A stretch of 64,000 bases of DNA from Rhodobacteraceae bacterium HLUCCA08 (GCA_001314655.1 LJSF01000016.1:219131-283130); one strand, 5' to 3'. Shown: positions 19,077 to 29,954, counted from the first letter of the stretch. The notes: generated from the sequence alone by a model not told the origin. Numbers and translations: made by a program.

Positions 19077-19676
19077 ATGCCAGATCCCATGATCCTCGCC
19101 TCTGCCTCCACCAGTCGGGCCCGTCTGTTGCGCGATGCGGCCGTCGCATTCGAGGTCGTGGCGGCGCGAATCGACGAGGAGTCGTTGAAAGCCGCGCTTC
19201 TTGCCGAAGCCGCGAGCCCCCGGGATATCGCCGATGCCTTGGCCGAGATGAAGGCCCGGCGCGTCTCGGCCAGACGCCCCGATGCGGTTGTGATCGGGTC
19301 CGACCAGGTCCTGGACGATGGGACCACGATCCTGTCCAAGCCGGCGACTCCCGAAGAGGCGCGCGCACAGATCCGCGCTCTGTCGGGCCGGACCCACCAG
19401 TTGATCTCGGCGGTCGTGCTCTACCAGGGTGGCGCCCCGATCTGGCGCCATGCCGGGACGGCGCGGATGACCATGCGCGACATCTCCGATCGCTATCTGG
19501 ACGATTATGTCGACCGGAACTGGGGCCGGATCCGCCATTCCGTCGGCGGCTACCTGATCGAGGAAGAAGGCGTGCGCCTTTTCTCCCGGATCGAAGGGGA
19601 TCTGTTCACGGTTCAGGGTTTGCCGCTGCTCGAACTCTTGTCTTACCTCTCGCTTCGCGGAATTGTGCCGGCATGA
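19077..19676 (+). CDS. maf: Maf-like nucleoside triphosphate pyrophosphatase
   Basis: A 199-residue Maf/YceF-type pyrophosphatase that hydrolyses modified or wrong nucleoside triphosphates. It opens with the family S-x-S-x-x-R motif (ASASTSRARLL). It continues with VVIGSDQVL, LSGRTHQLISAV and SVGGYLIEEEG. The ATG at 19077 gives this N-terminus; an upstream in-frame extension would run into the candidate origin and is rejected. It is the first gene rightward of the origin, and its stop overlaps aroE by four bases. Confidence 0.9.
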   Translation: MPDPMILASASTSRARLLRDAAVAFEVVAARIDEESLKAALLAEAASPRDIADALAEMKARRVSARRPDAVVIGSDQVLDDGTTILSKPATPEEARAQIRALSGRTHQLISAVVLYQGGAPIWRHAGTARMTMRDISDRYLDDYVDRNWGRIRHSVGGYLIEEEGVRLFSRIEGDLFTVQGLPLLELLSYLSLRGIVPA

Positions 19677-20506
19677 CCGCCAAGCCCATTCCCCTGGCCG
19701 GGGTGATCGGCAACCCGATCTCCCATTCCAAGTCGCCGCGCCTGTTCCGGCATTGGCTGCGGACATACGATATCGCGGGTCATTACGTGCCGCTCCATGT
19801 CGCGGAACGGGACCTTGCCGACGTGATCCGCACGCTGCCACGGATGGGCTTTGTCGGGATCAATGTCACCATCCCCCACAAGGTCGCGGTGATGGAGATC
19901 GCCGACCTGGTCACCGACCGCGCGACCCTGATCGGTGCCGCCAATACCGTGATCTTCCGCAAGGACGGCAAGATACATGCCGACAATACCGACGGTTACG
20001 GCTTCATCGCCAATCTGCGCGCCGGAGCGCCCGGATGGCGACCCGATGTCGGTCCGGCCGCCGTGTTGGGCGCCGGTGGTGCGGCGCGGGCGGTCATCGC
20101 CTCGTTGCTTGACGTGGGTGTGCCGCAGATCCTGCTGTCGAACCGCACCCGGCCCAAGGCCGAGGCGCTCCAGGCCGAATTCGGCCGCCGGATCAAGGTC
20201 GTGGACTGGGTTCAGGCCGGCAATATGTTCGAGGATTCCGCGACGGTGGTGAACACGACCTCTTTGGGTATGGAGGGCCAGCCCGAACTGCGCGTTCCCC
20301 TCGATGGTTTGCAGCGCGGCGCCGTGGTGACCGATCTGGTCTATGCCCCGCTGCGCACCCGCCTGTTGCAGGTCGCCGACGAGGCTGGCTGTGTGACCGT
20401 CGATGGGCTGGGCATGTTGTTGCACCAGGCCGTGCCGGGGTTCGAACGCTGGTTCGGTGTCCGGCCCGAGGTCGATGTCGATACCCGCGCCGCGGTCCTG
20501 GCATGA
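19673..20506 (+). CDS. aroE: Shikimate 5-dehydrogenase
   Basis: A 277-residue NADP-dependent reductase that makes shikimate from 3-dehydroshikimate in aromatic amino acid synthesis. Recognisable segments are [26 protein letters not shown] with the catalytic lysine, ADNTDGYGF, and the nucleotide loop [10 protein letters not shown]. It is coupled by 4-base overlaps to maf upstream and coaE downstream, an arrangement typical of alphaproteobacterial origin regions. Confidence 0.96.
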   Translation: MTAKPIPLAGVIGNPISHSKSPRLFRHWLRTYDIAGHYVPLHVAERDLADVIRTLPRMGFVGINVTIPHKVAVMEIADLVTDRATLIGAANTVIFRKDGKIHADNTDGYGFIANLRAGAPGWRPDVGPAAVLGAGGAARAVIASLLDVGVPQILLSNRTRPKAEALQAEFGRRIKVVDWVQAGNMFEDSATVVNTTSLGMEGQPELRVPLDGLQRGAVVTDLVYAPLRTRLLQVADEAGCVTVDGLGMLLHQAVPGFERWFGVRPEVDVDTRAAVLA

Positions 20507-21099
20507 ATCTGTCCATCGGACTGACCGGATCGATCGGCATGGGCAAATCCACCACGGCGGCGATGTTCGCGGAGGAAGGCATTCCGGTCTGGGACGCCGA
20601 CGCGGCGGTGCATCGGCTCTATGCGCCCGGCGGCGCCGGGATCAAGCCGATCGGCGCGGCCTTCCCCGATGCGATCGTCGACGGTGCCGTGTCGCGCGCG
20701 GTGCTGAAGGATCACATCGCCCGCGACCCGGACGCCCTGGCCCGGATCGAGGCCATCGTGCATCCGCTGGTCGCCGCCGACCGCGCCACGTTCCGTGTCG
20801 ATCACGCCGATGCGCCGGTGATCCTGTTCGACATTCCGCTGCTGTTCGAAACCGGGGCCGATTCCTGGCTCGACAAGGTTGTCGTGGTTACCGCACCGCC
20901 TGAAATCCAACGCTCCAGGGTCCTGTCGCGTCCCGACATGACACAGGCGGATTTCGACACTATCCTGGCCCGACAGCTTCCTGATGCCGACAAACGCGCC
21001 CGCGCCGATTTCGTCATCGAGACGCTGACGATGGAGGCGGCCCGCGCTCAGGTCCGTGCGGTGCTGGACCAGCTGCGACACGAGGTGGACGATGCGTGA
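20503..21099 (+). CDS. coaE: Dephospho-CoA kinase
   Basis: A 198-residue P-loop kinase that phosphorylates dephospho-CoA, the last step of CoA synthesis. Walker A is GSIGMGKST near residue 10, followed by [14 protein letters not shown] and the lid segment around [20 protein letters not shown]. It overlaps aroE by four and dnaQ by eight bases. Confidence 0.95.
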   Translation: MNLSIGLTGSIGMGKSTTAAMFAEEGIPVWDADAAVHRLYAPGGAGIKPIGAAFPDAIVDGAVSRAVLKDHIARDPDALARIEAIVHPLVAADRATFRVDHADAPVILFDIPLLFETGADSWLDKVVVVTAPPEIQRSRVLSRPDMTQADFDTILARQLPDADKRARADFVIETLTMEAARAQVRAVLDQLRHEVDDA

Positions 21100-21778
21100 A
21101 ATCGTGCTCGATACCGAAACCACCGGCTTCGACCCTCAGGGCGGCGACCGCATCGTCGAGATCGGCGCGGTCGAGCTGGAAAACCACATGCCGACCGGGC
21201 GCACCTATCACCAATACATCAACCCCGAACGGTCCGTGCCCGAAGATGCCTTTGCGGTGCACGGATTGGGCGATGCCTTCCTGGCCGACAAACCGGTCTT
21301 TGCCGCCATCGCCGATGCCTTTCTGGATTTCGTCGCCGATGCCAAGCTGGTGATCCACAACGCGGCCTTCGACATGAAGTTCCTCAATGCCGAGCTTGGT
21401 TGGGTGAACAGGCCTCCGATCCCCTGGGAGCGCGCCATCGACACGCTGGACATGGCACGGCGCAGGTTTCCGGGTTCGCCGGCCTCGCTGGATGCGCTGT
21501 GCCGGCGCTTCGGGATCGACAATTCGTCACGCACGCTGCACGGCGCGCTGCTGGACAGTGAAATCCTGGCCGAAGTCTATCTGGAACTGATCGGTGGCCG
21601 ACAGCCAGGGCTGGTGCTGGCGGCAGTGCAGACCACGGTCTCGGTCGAGGCCGACAGCGATTGGCGCCCGTTGCCGCGGCCCGAAAAACTGCCCACGCGC
21701 CTGACCAAGGAAGAAGCCGCCGCCCATGAGGCCTTTGTCAAGGCGATGGGCGACGGCGCTCTTTGGTCCAAGGCTTGA
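21092..21778 (+). CDS. dnaQ: DNA polymerase III epsilon subunit (3'-5' exonuclease)
   Basis: A 228-residue DEDDh proofreading exonuclease. ExoI is [11 protein letters not shown], ExoII is [15 protein letters not shown], and ExoIII includes [14 protein letters not shown] with the histidine typical of DnaQ. The ATG at 21092 lies within the coaE 3' end, and a short in-frame extension upstream is dropped. The gene is convergent with secB; only four bases separate their stop codons. Confidence 0.95.
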   Translation: MREIVLDTETTGFDPQGGDRIVEIGAVELENHMPTGRTYHQYINPERSVPEDAFAVHGLGDAFLADKPVFAAIADAFLDFVADAKLVIHNAAFDMKFLNAELGWVNRPPIPWERAIDTLDMARRRFPGSPASLDALCRRFGIDNSSRTLHGALLDSEILAEVYLELIGGRQPGLVLAAVQTTVSVEADSDWRPLPRPEKLPTRLTKEEAAAHEAFVKAMGDGALWSKA

Positions 21779-21782
21779 TCGG

Positions 21783-22310
21783 TCAGGCGTCCGCCGGCTT
21801 GGCAGCGGCCTGTTGTGCCGCCGCGCGCTGGGCGATCTGCTGGCGATAGAGCTGCAGGAAATCGATGGTTTCCAGGTTCAGCGGTGGAAAGCCGCCGTCC
21901 CGGGTCACGTCGCTGACGATGCGGCGCACGAAGGGAAAGGTCATCCGCGCGCATTCCACGTGCAGATAGGGATGCATGTGCTCTTCCTTGACGCCTTCGA
22001 TGTGAAAGATGCCGGAATAGTCCAGCTCCATCACGAACAGGGTCTTGTCGGAGCCCTGGTTGTTCGACGTGATCTTGAGCTTGGTGATGACCTCGTACTG
22101 ATGTTCGGCGCTGCGCTTGCGGGCATCGAGCGCCACCTCGACCTTGATCTCGGGCTTCACCTCGCCTTCGATCCCGGTCTGGGCCATGATGTTCTCGAAG
22201 GACAGGTCCTTGACGAATTGCGCCAGGATGCGCTGCTTGATCTGCTGGGCCAGGGCGGCGGCATCGGCCGCGGCCTGGGCACCGTTGGTTTGCGTGTCGT
22301 TTTCGGCCAT
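21783..22310 (-). CDS. secB: Protein-export chaperone SecB
   Basis: A 175-residue tetrameric chaperone that keeps preproteins unfolded for SecA. The core runs from QRILAQFVKDLSFENIM to LHVECARMTFPFVRRIVSDVTRDGGFPPLNL, the family signature. The N-terminus has an alanine-rich extension, and the C-terminus ends in alanine/lysine-rich low complexity sequence. fxsA lies 56 bases upstream on the same strand. Confidence 0.96.
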   Translation of the reverse strand: MAENDTQTNGAQAAADAAALAQQIKQRILAQFVKDLSFENIMAQTGIEGEVKPEIKVEVALDARKRSAEHQYEVITKLKITSNNQGSDKTLFVMELDYSGIFHIEGVKEEHMHPYLHVECARMTFPFVRRIVSDVTRDGGFPPLNLETIDFLQLYRQQIAQRAAAQQAAAKPADA

Positions 22311-22366
22311 CGTCGGCTCTCCTCAGAATCCGGTTGCGCGATATCTAGCAGGCGGGCCCGGTGGCC

Positions 22367-22846
22367 TCAATGCTTGGTCCAACCGGAGGGTTCATGCGTC
22401 GGGCGTTTCCGGCTGTCCGAGACATCCCGGTACTCCGCATCGACGACCCGGTCGCCGGGCGGCGGCGGGCCGTTCTGCGGACCGACCCGGAACCGCGCGA
22501 TCCTGATCCGCTGACGAAGGTATCGATAGACGGCCCGGCGTATCCCCGGGATCAGCAACGCGAAACCGATCGTATCGGTGAAGAAGCCCGGCGTCAGCAA
22601 CAGCGCGCCGGAAAACAGGATCATCGCCCCATGGGCCAGGTGTTCGGTGGGATCCTCCAGGTCGTTCAGGGACTGACGCAAACCGGCCAGTGCGCCGGCG
22701 CCCTGGCTGCGCACCATCGTGGCACCGAGCACGGCGGTGACCACCACGATCGCAAGGGTGGGCCACAATCCGATCAGCTTTCCCGCCTGGATGAACAGCG
22801 CGATTTCGATGAGCGGAACGGCAATGAAGGCGACAAGCAGCCACAT
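22367..22846 (-). CDS. fxsA: FxsA family membrane protein
   Basis: A 159-residue small inner-membrane protein. Hydrophobic segments occur near residues 1-20 (LLVAFIAVPLIEIALFI), 25-45 (WPTLAIVVVTAVLGATMV) and 70-95, and the tail is proline-rich and charged. FxsA overproduction relieves phage T7 exclusion by F-plasmid PifA in E. coli; its normal role is unknown. The ATG at 22846 starts the first membrane segment directly. It is divergent from the timA-like gene. Confidence 0.88.
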   Translation of the reverse strand: MWLLVAFIAVPLIEIALFIQAGKLIGLWPTLAIVVVTAVLGATMVRSQGAGALAGLRQSLNDLEDPTEHLAHGAMILFSGALLLTPGFFTDTIGFALLIPGIRRAVYRYLRQRIRIARFRVGPQNGPPPPGDRVVDAEYRDVSDSRKRPTHEPSGWTKH

Positions 22847-22965
22847 CTTGGCGGAATCCTCTCTGACTTCGGCGGGCAGTGGCCTGCCATGGTGGACTTG
22901 ACCGGGTCCGCACCTTACATAAGTGCCGCAGGACGCAGTTACCATGCCACCCGGAAGGCCGCTTC

Positions 22966-23625
22966 ATGAACTCACCCATTCTTCAACTTCTGGTTCTTGC
23001 CGGGATCGCGGTTTTCCTGATCCTGCGGCTACGCAGTGTTCTGGGGACGCGCGAAGGGTTCGAAAAGCCGCCGCTGCCGCCGAAAGAACGCAGTTCGGCC
23101 GTAAGCCGGGATTTCGAGGTGATCGAGGGCGGGCCGGACCGCGACATCACCGACCACGTCGCCGAAGGCAGCGACAGCGCCGAGGCGCTGGCGGCGATGA
23201 AGCGCCTCGATCACGATTTCAACGTGACCGATTTCCTGACCGGCGCCCGCGGTGCCTACGAGATGATCCTGACCGCCTTCGAACGCAGCGACCTGGCCAG
23301 CATCAAGCCGTTCCTGTCAGAAGATGTCTATGACGCCTTCGCCGGGGTGGTCGAGCAGCGCGCGGCCGAAGGGCTGACTATCGATTTCACCTTCGTCGGT
23401 ATCTCGGAAATCCGGCTGGTCGATGCCACCTTCGACCAGGTCAGCAACGAGGCCGAGCTGAGCGTGCGGTTCACCGGGGAAATGACCTCGGTCGTGCGCG
23501 ATCGCGGCGGCGACGTAATCGAAGGCAGCGCAAGCGAGATCAAGCGCCAACGCGATGTCTGGACCTTTGCCCGGACCATGGGATCGAACGATCCGAACTG
23601 GGTGCTGGTCGCGACCGGCGAATAG
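22966..23625 (+). CDS. Tim44/TimA-like inner-membrane protein
   Basis: A 219-residue protein with an N-terminal membrane anchor (residues 4-21, LQLLVLAGIAVFLILRL) and a C-terminal Tim44-like domain (LTGARGAYEMILTAFERSDL to the end). The mitochondrial relative tethers the import motor; bacterial TimA is a membrane protein of unclear function. The gene starts a rightward unit with mltA 4 bases downstream and is divergent from fxsA, a pairing common near the origin in alphaproteobacteria. Confidence 0.88.
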   Translation: MNSPILQLLVLAGIAVFLILRLRSVLGTREGFEKPPLPPKERSSAVSRDFEVIEGGPDRDITDHVAEGSDSAEALAAMKRLDHDFNVTDFLTGARGAYEMILTAFERSDLASIKPFLSEDVYDAFAGVVEQRAAEGLTIDFTFVGISEIRLVDATFDQVSNEAELSVRFTGEMTSVVRDRGGDVIEGSASEIKRQRDVWTFARTMGSNDPNWVLVATGE

Positions 23626-23629
23626 ACGG

Positions 23630-24655
23630 ATGCGCGCCGGTCTGCTGGGCGCAGGTTCGGCGCGTGTGCCGACGGGGGCTGCCTTGGCCGAACCGCGCCG
23701 ATCTTTGCTGAGCTTCGACGATCTGCCCGGCTGGGCAGAGGACGACCTGCAGGCGGCCTTCGACGTGTTCCGTTCCACCTGTGGCGACATGGATCCGCCC
23801 GATCGGGCAGCCCTGCGCGCCATGGCCGATGCCAACCCCGATCCGCGGGAATTCTTCGAGCGGTTCTTTACCCCGGTGATGATCCAGGACGGCGTCGAGG
23901 CGCTGTTTACCGGCTATTTCGAACCCGAACTGCGCGGCGCCCGCCGACCCGGCGGTCGCTACCAGCACCCGGTTTATGGTTTGCCCGACCGATTGGGCCA
24001 TCCGACGCCGACCCGCCGCCAGATCGAGGAAGACACGCTTCTGTCCGGTCAGGGGCTGGAAATCGCCTGGGTCGATGACCCGGTCGACCTGTTCTTCCTG
24101 CAGGTCCAGGGATCGGGACGGATCCGGCTGGAGGACGGCACGATGATCCGCGTCGGATATGCCGGGACCAACGGGCACGATTATTCCTCGGTCGGACGCG
24201 AATTGGTGGCCCGCGGGATCCTTCAGCCGCATCTGGTCTCGGCCGACGCGATCCGCGACTGGGTGCAGAGCAACCCGGACGCCGGACGCGAATTGCTGTG
24301 GACCAACGCCTCTTACGTCTTTTTCCGAGAGGTGAACGACGTGCCGCCTGATCTGGGGCCACTGGGCGCGATGAACCGGCCGGTCACTGCGTTGCGCAGC
24401 ATTGCCGTCGACCCGGCCCATGTGCCGCTGGGTGCGCCGGTCTGGATCGAGACAGAGGGCGAGACGGCGTTTCGCCGCCTGATGATCGCGCAGGATACCG
24501 GATCGGCGATCAAGGGGGCGCAGCGGGCCGATATCTTTTTCGGCACCGGGGCCGAGGCGGGGCGACAGGCCGGGCGGGTCAGGGATGACGGGCGGATGGT
24601 CGTGCTGCTGCCGAACCAGCGCGCCTTGGCATCGTTGTCCGAAACGGTCGAATGA
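23630..24655 (+). CDS. mltA: Membrane-bound lytic murein transglycosylase A
   Basis: A 341-residue MltA. It cleaves the MurNAc-GlcNAc bond of peptidoglycan, leaving a 1,6-anhydro end. Characteristic segments are FTGYFEPELRGAR, FFLQVQGSGRIRL, IRVGYAGTNGHDY, and the C-terminal 3D motif IAQDTGSAIKGAQRADIFFG, which carries the catalytic aspartate. The N-terminus is only weakly signal-like and has no clear lipobox, so its export route is uncertain. The start 4 bases after the timA-like stop suggests coupling; the stop overlaps the smr-domain gene. Confidence 0.9.
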   Translation: MRAGLLGAGSARVPTGAALAEPRRSLLSFDDLPGWAEDDLQAAFDVFRSTCGDMDPPDRAALRAMADANPDPREFFERFFTPVMIQDGVEALFTGYFEPELRGARRPGGRYQHPVYGLPDRLGHPTPTRRQIEEDTLLSGQGLEIAWVDDPVDLFFLQVQGSGRIRLEDGTMIRVGYAGTNGHDYSSVGRELVARGILQPHLVSADAIRDWVQSNPDAGRELLWTNASYVFFREVNDVPPDLGPLGAMNRPVTALRSIAVDPAHVPLGAPVWIETEGETAFRRLMIAQDTGSAIKGAQRADIFFGTGAEAGRQAGRVRDDGRMVVLLPNQRALASLSETVE

Positions 24656-25239
24656 CCCGGAAACGCAGGCTCCGCCCCGAGGAACGGGCGCTGTGGGACA
24701 AGGTCGCGGCCAGTGCCGAGCGGCTGCCGAAGCACGGCAAGGTGATGACCGAACCGACGCCATCGCCGCCGGCGGCGCCAAGCCGGGCCAAGACCGAACC
24801 GATGGCGCCGTTCCGACTGGGCGCGCAGGTCGATCACCATGCCGATCACGATCTGCTGCCCGGCCTTACCGAACAGATCAATACCGGCGGGGTGGCGATG
24901 GACCGCAAGGCTTTTGGCCGGCTGAAACGCGGCAAACTGTCGCCCGAGGCGCGGATCGACCTGCACGGCATGACGCTGGAGCGCGCGCACCCGGCGCTGA
25001 CCGGGTTCATCTTGAACGCGCATGCGGCCGGGCGTCGGCTGGTCCTTGTGATCACCGGCAAGGGCAAGGCCCGGGACGAAGGCGGGCCGATCCCGACGCG
25101 GTTCGGCGTGTTGCGCCACCAGGTGCCGCAATGGCTGCGGATGCCGCCGCTGTCCGGCGCTGTCCTGCAGGTGACCGAAGCCCATCGCAGCCATGGCGGT
25201 GCCGGCGCCTATTACGTCTACCTACGCCGCCGGCGCTAG
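24652..25239 (+). CDS. Smr domain protein
   Basis: A 195-residue protein with a C-terminal Smr domain. It contains the LDLHGMTLERA and GKGKARDEGGPI motifs, followed by HGGAGAYYVYLRRRR at the end. Smr domains (MutS2 C-terminus, SmrA/SmrB) are nucleases acting on RNA or DNA; the substrate here cannot be read from sequence. The first 100 residues are charged and proline-rich linker. It overlaps mltA by four bases and the convergent MFS gene by 18. Confidence 0.88.
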   Translation: MTRKRRLRPEERALWDKVAASAERLPKHGKVMTEPTPSPPAAPSRAKTEPMAPFRLGAQVDHHADHDLLPGLTEQINTGGVAMDRKAFGRLKRGKLSPEARIDLHGMTLERAHPALTGFILNAHAAGRRLVLVITGKGKARDEGGPIPTRFGVLRHQVPQWLRMPPLSGAVLQVTEAHRSHGGAGAYYVYLRRRR

Positions 25240-26445
25240 GTCGCGACGGCTGGTGGAAATGCCGATAGCGACGCTTGCACAGGTCGCCGCAAAATAGCCC
25301 GCGATCCAGAGGAACTGCGTTTCGATCCCGATCCCGGCACTGATCAGCGTGCCGGTCAGACCCGGCCCGATCGCCGATCCCAGCACCATGATCGCCGCCG
25401 CCATGGCCTTGATCGCGCCGATATGGGCGGTGCCGTAGAACTCGGCCCAGAAGGCCGACGGCAGTGTGGCGTTTGCACCAGAGGTAAGCCCCAGGAACAG
25501 GAAGGCAAACAGCGCGACGGCCGGGCTGTCCGCAACGGCGAACAGGGCAAAGCCCAGGATCATCGGCGCCTGGAACAGCGGCATCATCCGCGCCGTGCCG
25601 AACCGGTCGATCAGGAAGCCCGACAGGAACAGCGCGGTGACATTGGCCGCGGTATAGACCGGGAACAGGGCGACGAACTCCAGATGCGTCCAGCCCTTCA
25701 CCTCGGCCACGTGAACCTGCTGAAAGAACAGCGCGGTATTGAAGGCGGCGGGGCCCAGAAGTGCGGGCACCATGAACCAGAACAGCCGATGTCGCAGCAC
25801 CTGGCCTCGCGTCCAGTGCCGCCCGCCCATCCCGAAGGACACATTGCCCTTCGCCAGCGATTGCGGCGTCCGTTCCAGCCGCAGCAGACGCAACAGGATC
25901 GGGATCAGCAGCAGCGTCGCCAGTGCCGCCCCGACCCAGAGCAGACGCCAGTCATAAAGGGCCAGCAGCGCGACGAAGAGGATCGGCAGGCTCGCCTCGG
26001 CCGCGGCGAACCCTAGCCCCGCGATCGACAAGGCGCGCCCGCGCGAGGCGACGAACCAGCGCGCCATGGAGACCGCGCCCAGATGGCTCATCATGCCCTG
26101 GCCTGCGAAGCGCAACAGGAACACCGCCGGGACCAGCGCCCAGGCCCCCGGGGTCCAGGCCATGAACAGGCAGGCAAAGGCCAGGGTCAGCAACACGAAC
26201 AGGCCGGCGGCGCGAATGCGGAACCGGTCGACCAGTCCACCGGTCCAGACCATCACCGCGGCCGAAACCAGCGTGCCCAGCGAATAGGCCCGGCCCCATT
26301 GGCCATGAGACAGGCCGAACTCTGCCCGGATTTCACCAGCGAAGACCGAAATGAAGAAGGTCTGTCCGAAGGCCGACCCGAAGGTCAGCAGGAAGCCCGC
26401 CCCAAGAAAGGGGGCATTGTCGCGAAGAAAGTCGTGCAGGCGCAT
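25222..26445 (-). CDS. MFS transporter
   Basis: A 407-residue major facilitator with about 12 hydrophobic segments. RFRIRAAGLFVLL and similar short basic loops between helices 2 and 3 fit the family. It shows no close signature of a sugar, drug or monocarboxylate subfamily that I recognise, so its substrate is unknown. The ATG at 26445 is preferred, because the 14 residues before it are polar and arginine-rich. The 3' end overlaps the smr-domain gene. Confidence 0.82.
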   Translation of the reverse strand: MRLHDFLRDNAPFLGAGFLLTFGSAFGQTFFISVFAGEIRAEFGLSHGQWGRAYSLGTLVSAAVMVWTGGLVDRFRIRAAGLFVLLTLAFACLFMAWTPGAWALVPAVFLLRFAGQGMMSHLGAVSMARWFVASRGRALSIAGLGFAAAEASLPILFVALLALYDWRLLWVGAALATLLLIPILLRLLRLERTPQSLAKGNVSFGMGGRHWTRGQVLRHRLFWFMVPALLGPAAFNTALFFQQVHVAEVKGWTHLEFVALFPVYTAANVTALFLSGFLIDRFGTARMMPLFQAPMILGFALFAVADSPAVALFAFLFLGLTSGANATLPSAFWAEFYGTAHIGAIKAMAAAIMVLGSAIGPGLTGTLISAGIGIETQFLWIAGYFAATCASVAIGISTSRRDLAPAA

Positions 26446-26488
26446 GGCGCCCGGTCTGCGCCCGATCGGGCCGGATGAAAAGACCAAA

Positions 26489-27595
26489 TCAGCGCCGTTG
26501 TGGCGCGGCCGGTTCGAGGATGATCTGCGTGGCGTTCTGCATGGTCAGGATCGTGCCCGGCAAGAGCCCGGTGCGTCCGGCCTGGTCGCCGGCGAAAGCG
26601 TCGGAAACCTGGCCCATGGCGCTCAGCAAGCGCAGAAGCGACGGCGAGGTCGCCGCGGTCAGGTGTCGGGTTCCGTCACTGAAGTTCGACACGTCCAGGA
26701 TCGTGACGTCGAGGTCGGCAACCTGTGCGACGTCCGAGATGTTGCCCAGGCGTTCGCGCTGTCCGGTCAGCCGCGCGGCCAGGGCCAGAGCGGCATCGCG
26801 GCGCGAGGTAAAGATGATGAACGGCTGCGGCAGCTTGCCGATGCGCAGGGCCTGGGCGCGAAACAGATCGACATCGATATCGGGCGAAAACAGCACGACA
26901 CCGTCCACAGTGCGATGGGCGGTGCCGGGGCGGGCGATCTCGATCTGGCGCAGGACCTCCATGGTCATCAGCGCGCCCATGGAATGGGCGACGATGACCA
27001 CGTCGCGCGCACCGGCGGCATGAATATCGGCGATCAGCGCCTCGAGCCCGTCGCGGGCGAAAAGCTGGCTGTCGCGGTCGTAGGAATAACCCAGCGGATT
27101 GCCGGCGCTCGGCCAGGAATAGTGCACGCCGATGCCCGGGATCTGCAGATCCTGCATCAGCTGGGCCATACGAAACATGCCTTCACCGAAGGTCGCATTG
27201 AAGCCGTGGACAAAGATCACCACGTCGCGCCCGTCGTCGCGGCGCGCGGCAAGTTCGCGGCTGAGGGCGGCACGGAAGGCGCCGGACCCGTCATAGCTGT
27301 GCCGGTCGATCGCGAGGAATTCCGTTTCCGGATCGGGTTCGGCACGGTCGGGATAGGCGACCGCGCCCTGTTCCCGGTCGGGGGGCACGGAAATGTCGAT
27401 GCGGCCATAGCTGATGTCTTCGCTGCGCGCACCGTCAAAGATGCGGTCCGGATCCTCGGACGCGCCGCGCATGGTCGCGAAATAGACCGGCTGAACCTGG
27501 CCCACCGCGCCCGCCTCGGGCAGCATGACGATATCGCCCCGAGGCGCGCAGGCAGCAAGCAGCCCGACCAGCAGGGCCGCCGCCAATCGCATCAC
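26489..27595 (-). CDS. Lipoprotein alpha/beta hydrolase (DUF900 family)
   Basis: A 368-residue predicted lipoprotein esterase. Residues 1-16 form a signal peptide ending in the lipobox LAAC. The hydrolase domain has [12 protein letters not shown], which shapes the oxyanion region, and [16 protein letters not shown], with the serine nucleophile in AHSMG. The family (DUF900) is named for esterase/lipase-like proteins of unknown substrate. Its ATG overlaps the hslU stop by four bases, placing it last in the hslV-DUF2157-hslU operon. Confidence 0.83.
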   Translation of the reverse strand: MMRLAAALLVGLLAACAPRGDIVMLPEAGAVGQVQPVYFATMRGASEDPDRIFDGARSEDISYGRIDISVPPDREQGAVAYPDRAEPDPETEFLAIDRHSYDGSGAFRAALSRELAARRDDGRDVVIFVHGFNATFGEGMFRMAQLMQDLQIPGIGVHYSWPSAGNPLGYSYDRDSQLFARDGLEALIADIHAAGARDVVIVAHSMGALMTMEVLRQIEIARPGTAHRTVDGVVLFSPDIDVDLFRAQALRIGKLPQPFIIFTSRRDAALALAARLTGQRERLGNISDVAQVADLDVTILDVSNFSDGTRHLTAATSPSLLRLLSAMGQVSDAFAGDQAGRTGLLPGTILTMQNATQIILEPAAPQRR

Positions 27596-28896
27596 AGCAC
27601 GTATCGGCTGAGATCGGTGGACCGGCTGAGTTCGCCAAGATGGGTTTCGACGAAATCGGCATTGACCTCGACCGCCTCTCCGGCGCGGTCGGGGGCGGTG
27701 AAGCTGAGCTCTTCGAACACGCGCTCCATGACCGTATAGAGCCGCCGCGCCCCGATGTTTTCAACGCTGGTGTTCACCTCGGCGGCGATCCGCGCAAGGG
27801 CCGCGATACCGTCATCGGTGAAGGTGACGCTGACCTCTTCGGTCCCCATCAGGGCGGCATATTGCCGGGTCAGGGCATTGTCGGTTTCGGTCAGGATGCG
27901 GACGAAATCCTCTTCGGTCAGCGCGCGCAGCTCGACCCGGATCGGCAGGCGCCCCTGAAGTTCGGGCAGCAGGTCTGACGGTTTCGAGATGTGGAAGGCG
28001 CCCGAGGCGATGAACAGGATATGGTCGGTCTTGACCGCGCCATGCTTGGTGCTGACGGTCGTGCCCTCGATCAGCGGCAGCAGGTCGCGCTGCACGCCTT
28101 CGCGGCTGACATCGGCGCCGCGCGCCTCGGAATTGCGGGCGACCTTGTCGATTTCGTCCAGAAAGACGATGCCGTTCTGTTCGACAGCCTCCAGGGCGGC
28201 CTTGGTGACGGTTTCATCATCCAGAAGCTTGTCGGCCTCGTCGGCGATCAGCAGCTCGTAGCTGTCGGCGACGGTCACCTTCTTCTTCACAATGCGACCG
28301 CCGAAGGCCTTGCCGAAGATCGCGCCCAGATCCATGCCGGGCGCCATGCCGGGCTGGCCGGGCATTTCGAACGCGGCCATCGGGTTCGAGGTATCGGCCA
28401 GTTCCAGTTCGATCAGCGTATCGTCCAGATCTCCGCTGCGCAGCTTCTTGCGGAACATCTCGCGCGTGCCGTCGCGTGCATCGGTGCCGGCGATGGCGGT
28501 GATCACGCGCTCTTCCGCAGCGGCTTCGGCCTTGGATTTCACGTCTTCGCGCATCCAGTCGCGGGTCTGGACGATGGCGGCATCGACCAGGTCGCGGATG
28601 ATCTGTTCGACATCGCGGCCGACGTAACCCACCTCGGTGAACTTGGTCGCCTCGACCTTGATGAACGGTGCGCGGGCGAGCTTGGCCAGGCGGCGGGAAA
28701 TCTCGGTCTTGCCGACGCCGGTTGGGCCGATCATCAGGATATTCTTGGGGTAGACCTCGTCGCGCAGGTCATCGGCCAGCTGCTTGCGCCGCCAGCGGTT
28801 GCGCAGAGCCACGGCGACGGCGCGCTTGGCGTCCTTCTGGCCGATGATGAACCGGTCGAGTTCACTGACGATTTCGCGGGGGGTCAGGTCGGTCAT
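27592..28896 (-). CDS. hslU: ATP-dependent protease ATPase subunit HslU
   Basis: A 434-residue AAA+ unfoldase that feeds HslV. Walker A GPTGVGKT is at 57-64, the pore/I-domain region lies between about 105 and 240, and Walker B is [13 protein letters not shown]. The C-terminus SRYVL resembles the tail that docks into HslV. The ATG overlaps the preceding DUF2157 gene by four bases. In most bacteria hslV and hslU are adjacent; here a membrane-protein gene lies between them. Confidence 0.97.
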   Translation of the reverse strand: MTDLTPREIVSELDRFIIGQKDAKRAVAVALRNRWRRKQLADDLRDEVYPKNILMIGPTGVGKTEISRRLAKLARAPFIKVEATKFTEVGYVGRDVEQIIRDLVDAAIVQTRDWMREDVKSKAEAAAEERVITAIAGTDARDGTREMFRKKLRSGDLDDTLIELELADTSNPMAAFEMPGQPGMAPGMDLGAIFGKAFGGRIVKKKVTVADSYELLIADEADKLLDDETVTKAALEAVEQNGIVFLDEIDKVARNSEARGADVSREGVQRDLLPLIEGTTVSTKHGAVKTDHILFIASGAFHISKPSDLLPELQGRLPIRVELRALTEEDFVRILTETDNALTRQYAALMGTEEVSVTFTDDGIAALARIAAEVNTSVENIGARRLYTVMERVFEELSFTAPDRAGEAVEVNADFVETHLGELSRSTDLSRYVL

Positions 28897-29954
28897 GCGA
28901 TCTTTCCGGAATGGGAGGGCGGCAGGCGGTCCAGCGGCAGGAACGGGAACAGGCCCAGCACGCGGGCGCGGATCCGTTCCCAGAAGGCCCCCAGCAGCAC
29001 CAGAATGATCCCCAGTGCCAGGATGATGAAGGGCACGCTGCGGCCTTCGGACACGATGGTCGCCAGGATCACCGAATAGCCGATCCCGGCGATCAGGAAG
29101 GACCGCCGGTCGATGACGATGGCGACAAGGGCGAAGACCAGCAACACGACAAAGAGCAGCAGGTAGGCCTGGCCTTCCAGAAGCGTCAGCGCCAGGGTGT
29201 TGACCAGTGCCGGCGCGGCGACGATATGCAGCCAGAACCCCTGGGCCGAGCGTCGGGTGACGCGGTGCGGGTCGGACATGTCGAACCACATCGCGACCAG
29301 GAAGACGATCACCCCCAGCGCCAGGGTGATCCAGGCAAAGGGGCCGCCGGCGGACAGCAGAAAAAGCTCGGACGGGTCAGAGGGCGATCCGTTCACGGTG
29401 CTGGCAAAGACCAGCGCGGTGGCGAAGGCGCCGGTGGCGATCAGTGCCATGGCGAAGGGCACGCGGAACCGGAACCAGTAGGCCAGAAGCGTCAAGGTCG
29501 CGACCAGGAAGGGGAGCGACAGGCTGCTGAAATCCTCCTGCGCGACCATGAAGGGCTGGGCGAAGATCGCGAAGAAGCCGAACGTGGCGTTCAGCGCGAA
29601 CAGGATCGACAGCAGGATCGCCGGGGCGACCATCCGGCGGCGACGGATGAAATATTCCGACAACAGCCACAGCACGAAGCCCGAGATCAGGGCGATCATC
29701 CCGGCGGCGTCGAAGTAGTTGCTGCCGGCGAACATGACCGTCGTCACGCCATACCAGCCCGAGGCCAGGATGATCAGGCCGATCACGATGAAGATCTCGT
29801 TGAAGCCGCGAAACAGTTCGAACGGTTCGTCACCGGGGGCAAGCTCTTTGCGGGCGCCGCTTCGGGAATGGGCCAGGGAGGCCAGCGCGGCGGCCTGCCC
29901 TTCGGACAGGATGCCCGAGGCGACGCCGGCCTTCAGGTCGGTTTCGTCGATCAT
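28893..29954 (-). CDS. DUF2157 membrane protein inside hslVU operon
   Basis: A 353-residue protein. The first about 40 residues are soluble ([23 protein letters not shown], typical of DUF2157) and the rest forms roughly ten hydrophobic segments. No catalytic motif is seen. It overlaps hslV upstream and hslU downstream by four bases each, so it is translationally coupled to both halves of the protease. Function is unknown; the context suggests a stress-related membrane role, but position alone cannot prove it. Confidence 0.85.
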   Translation of the reverse strand: MIDETDLKAGVASGILSEGQAAALASLAHSRSGARKELAPGDEPFELFRGFNEIFIVIGLIILASGWYGVTTVMFAGSNYFDAAGMIALISGFVLWLLSEYFIRRRRMVAPAILLSILFALNATFGFFAIFAQPFMVAQEDFSSLSLPFLVATLTLLAYWFRFRVPFAMALIATGAFATALVFASTVNGSPSDPSELFLLSAGGPFAWITLALGVIVFLVAMWFDMSDPHRVTRRSAQGFWLHIVAAPALVNTLALTLLEGQAYLLLFVVLLVFALVAIVIDRRSFLIAGIGYSVILATIVSEGRSVPFIILALGIILVLLGAFWERIRARVLGLFPFLPLDRLPPSHSGKIA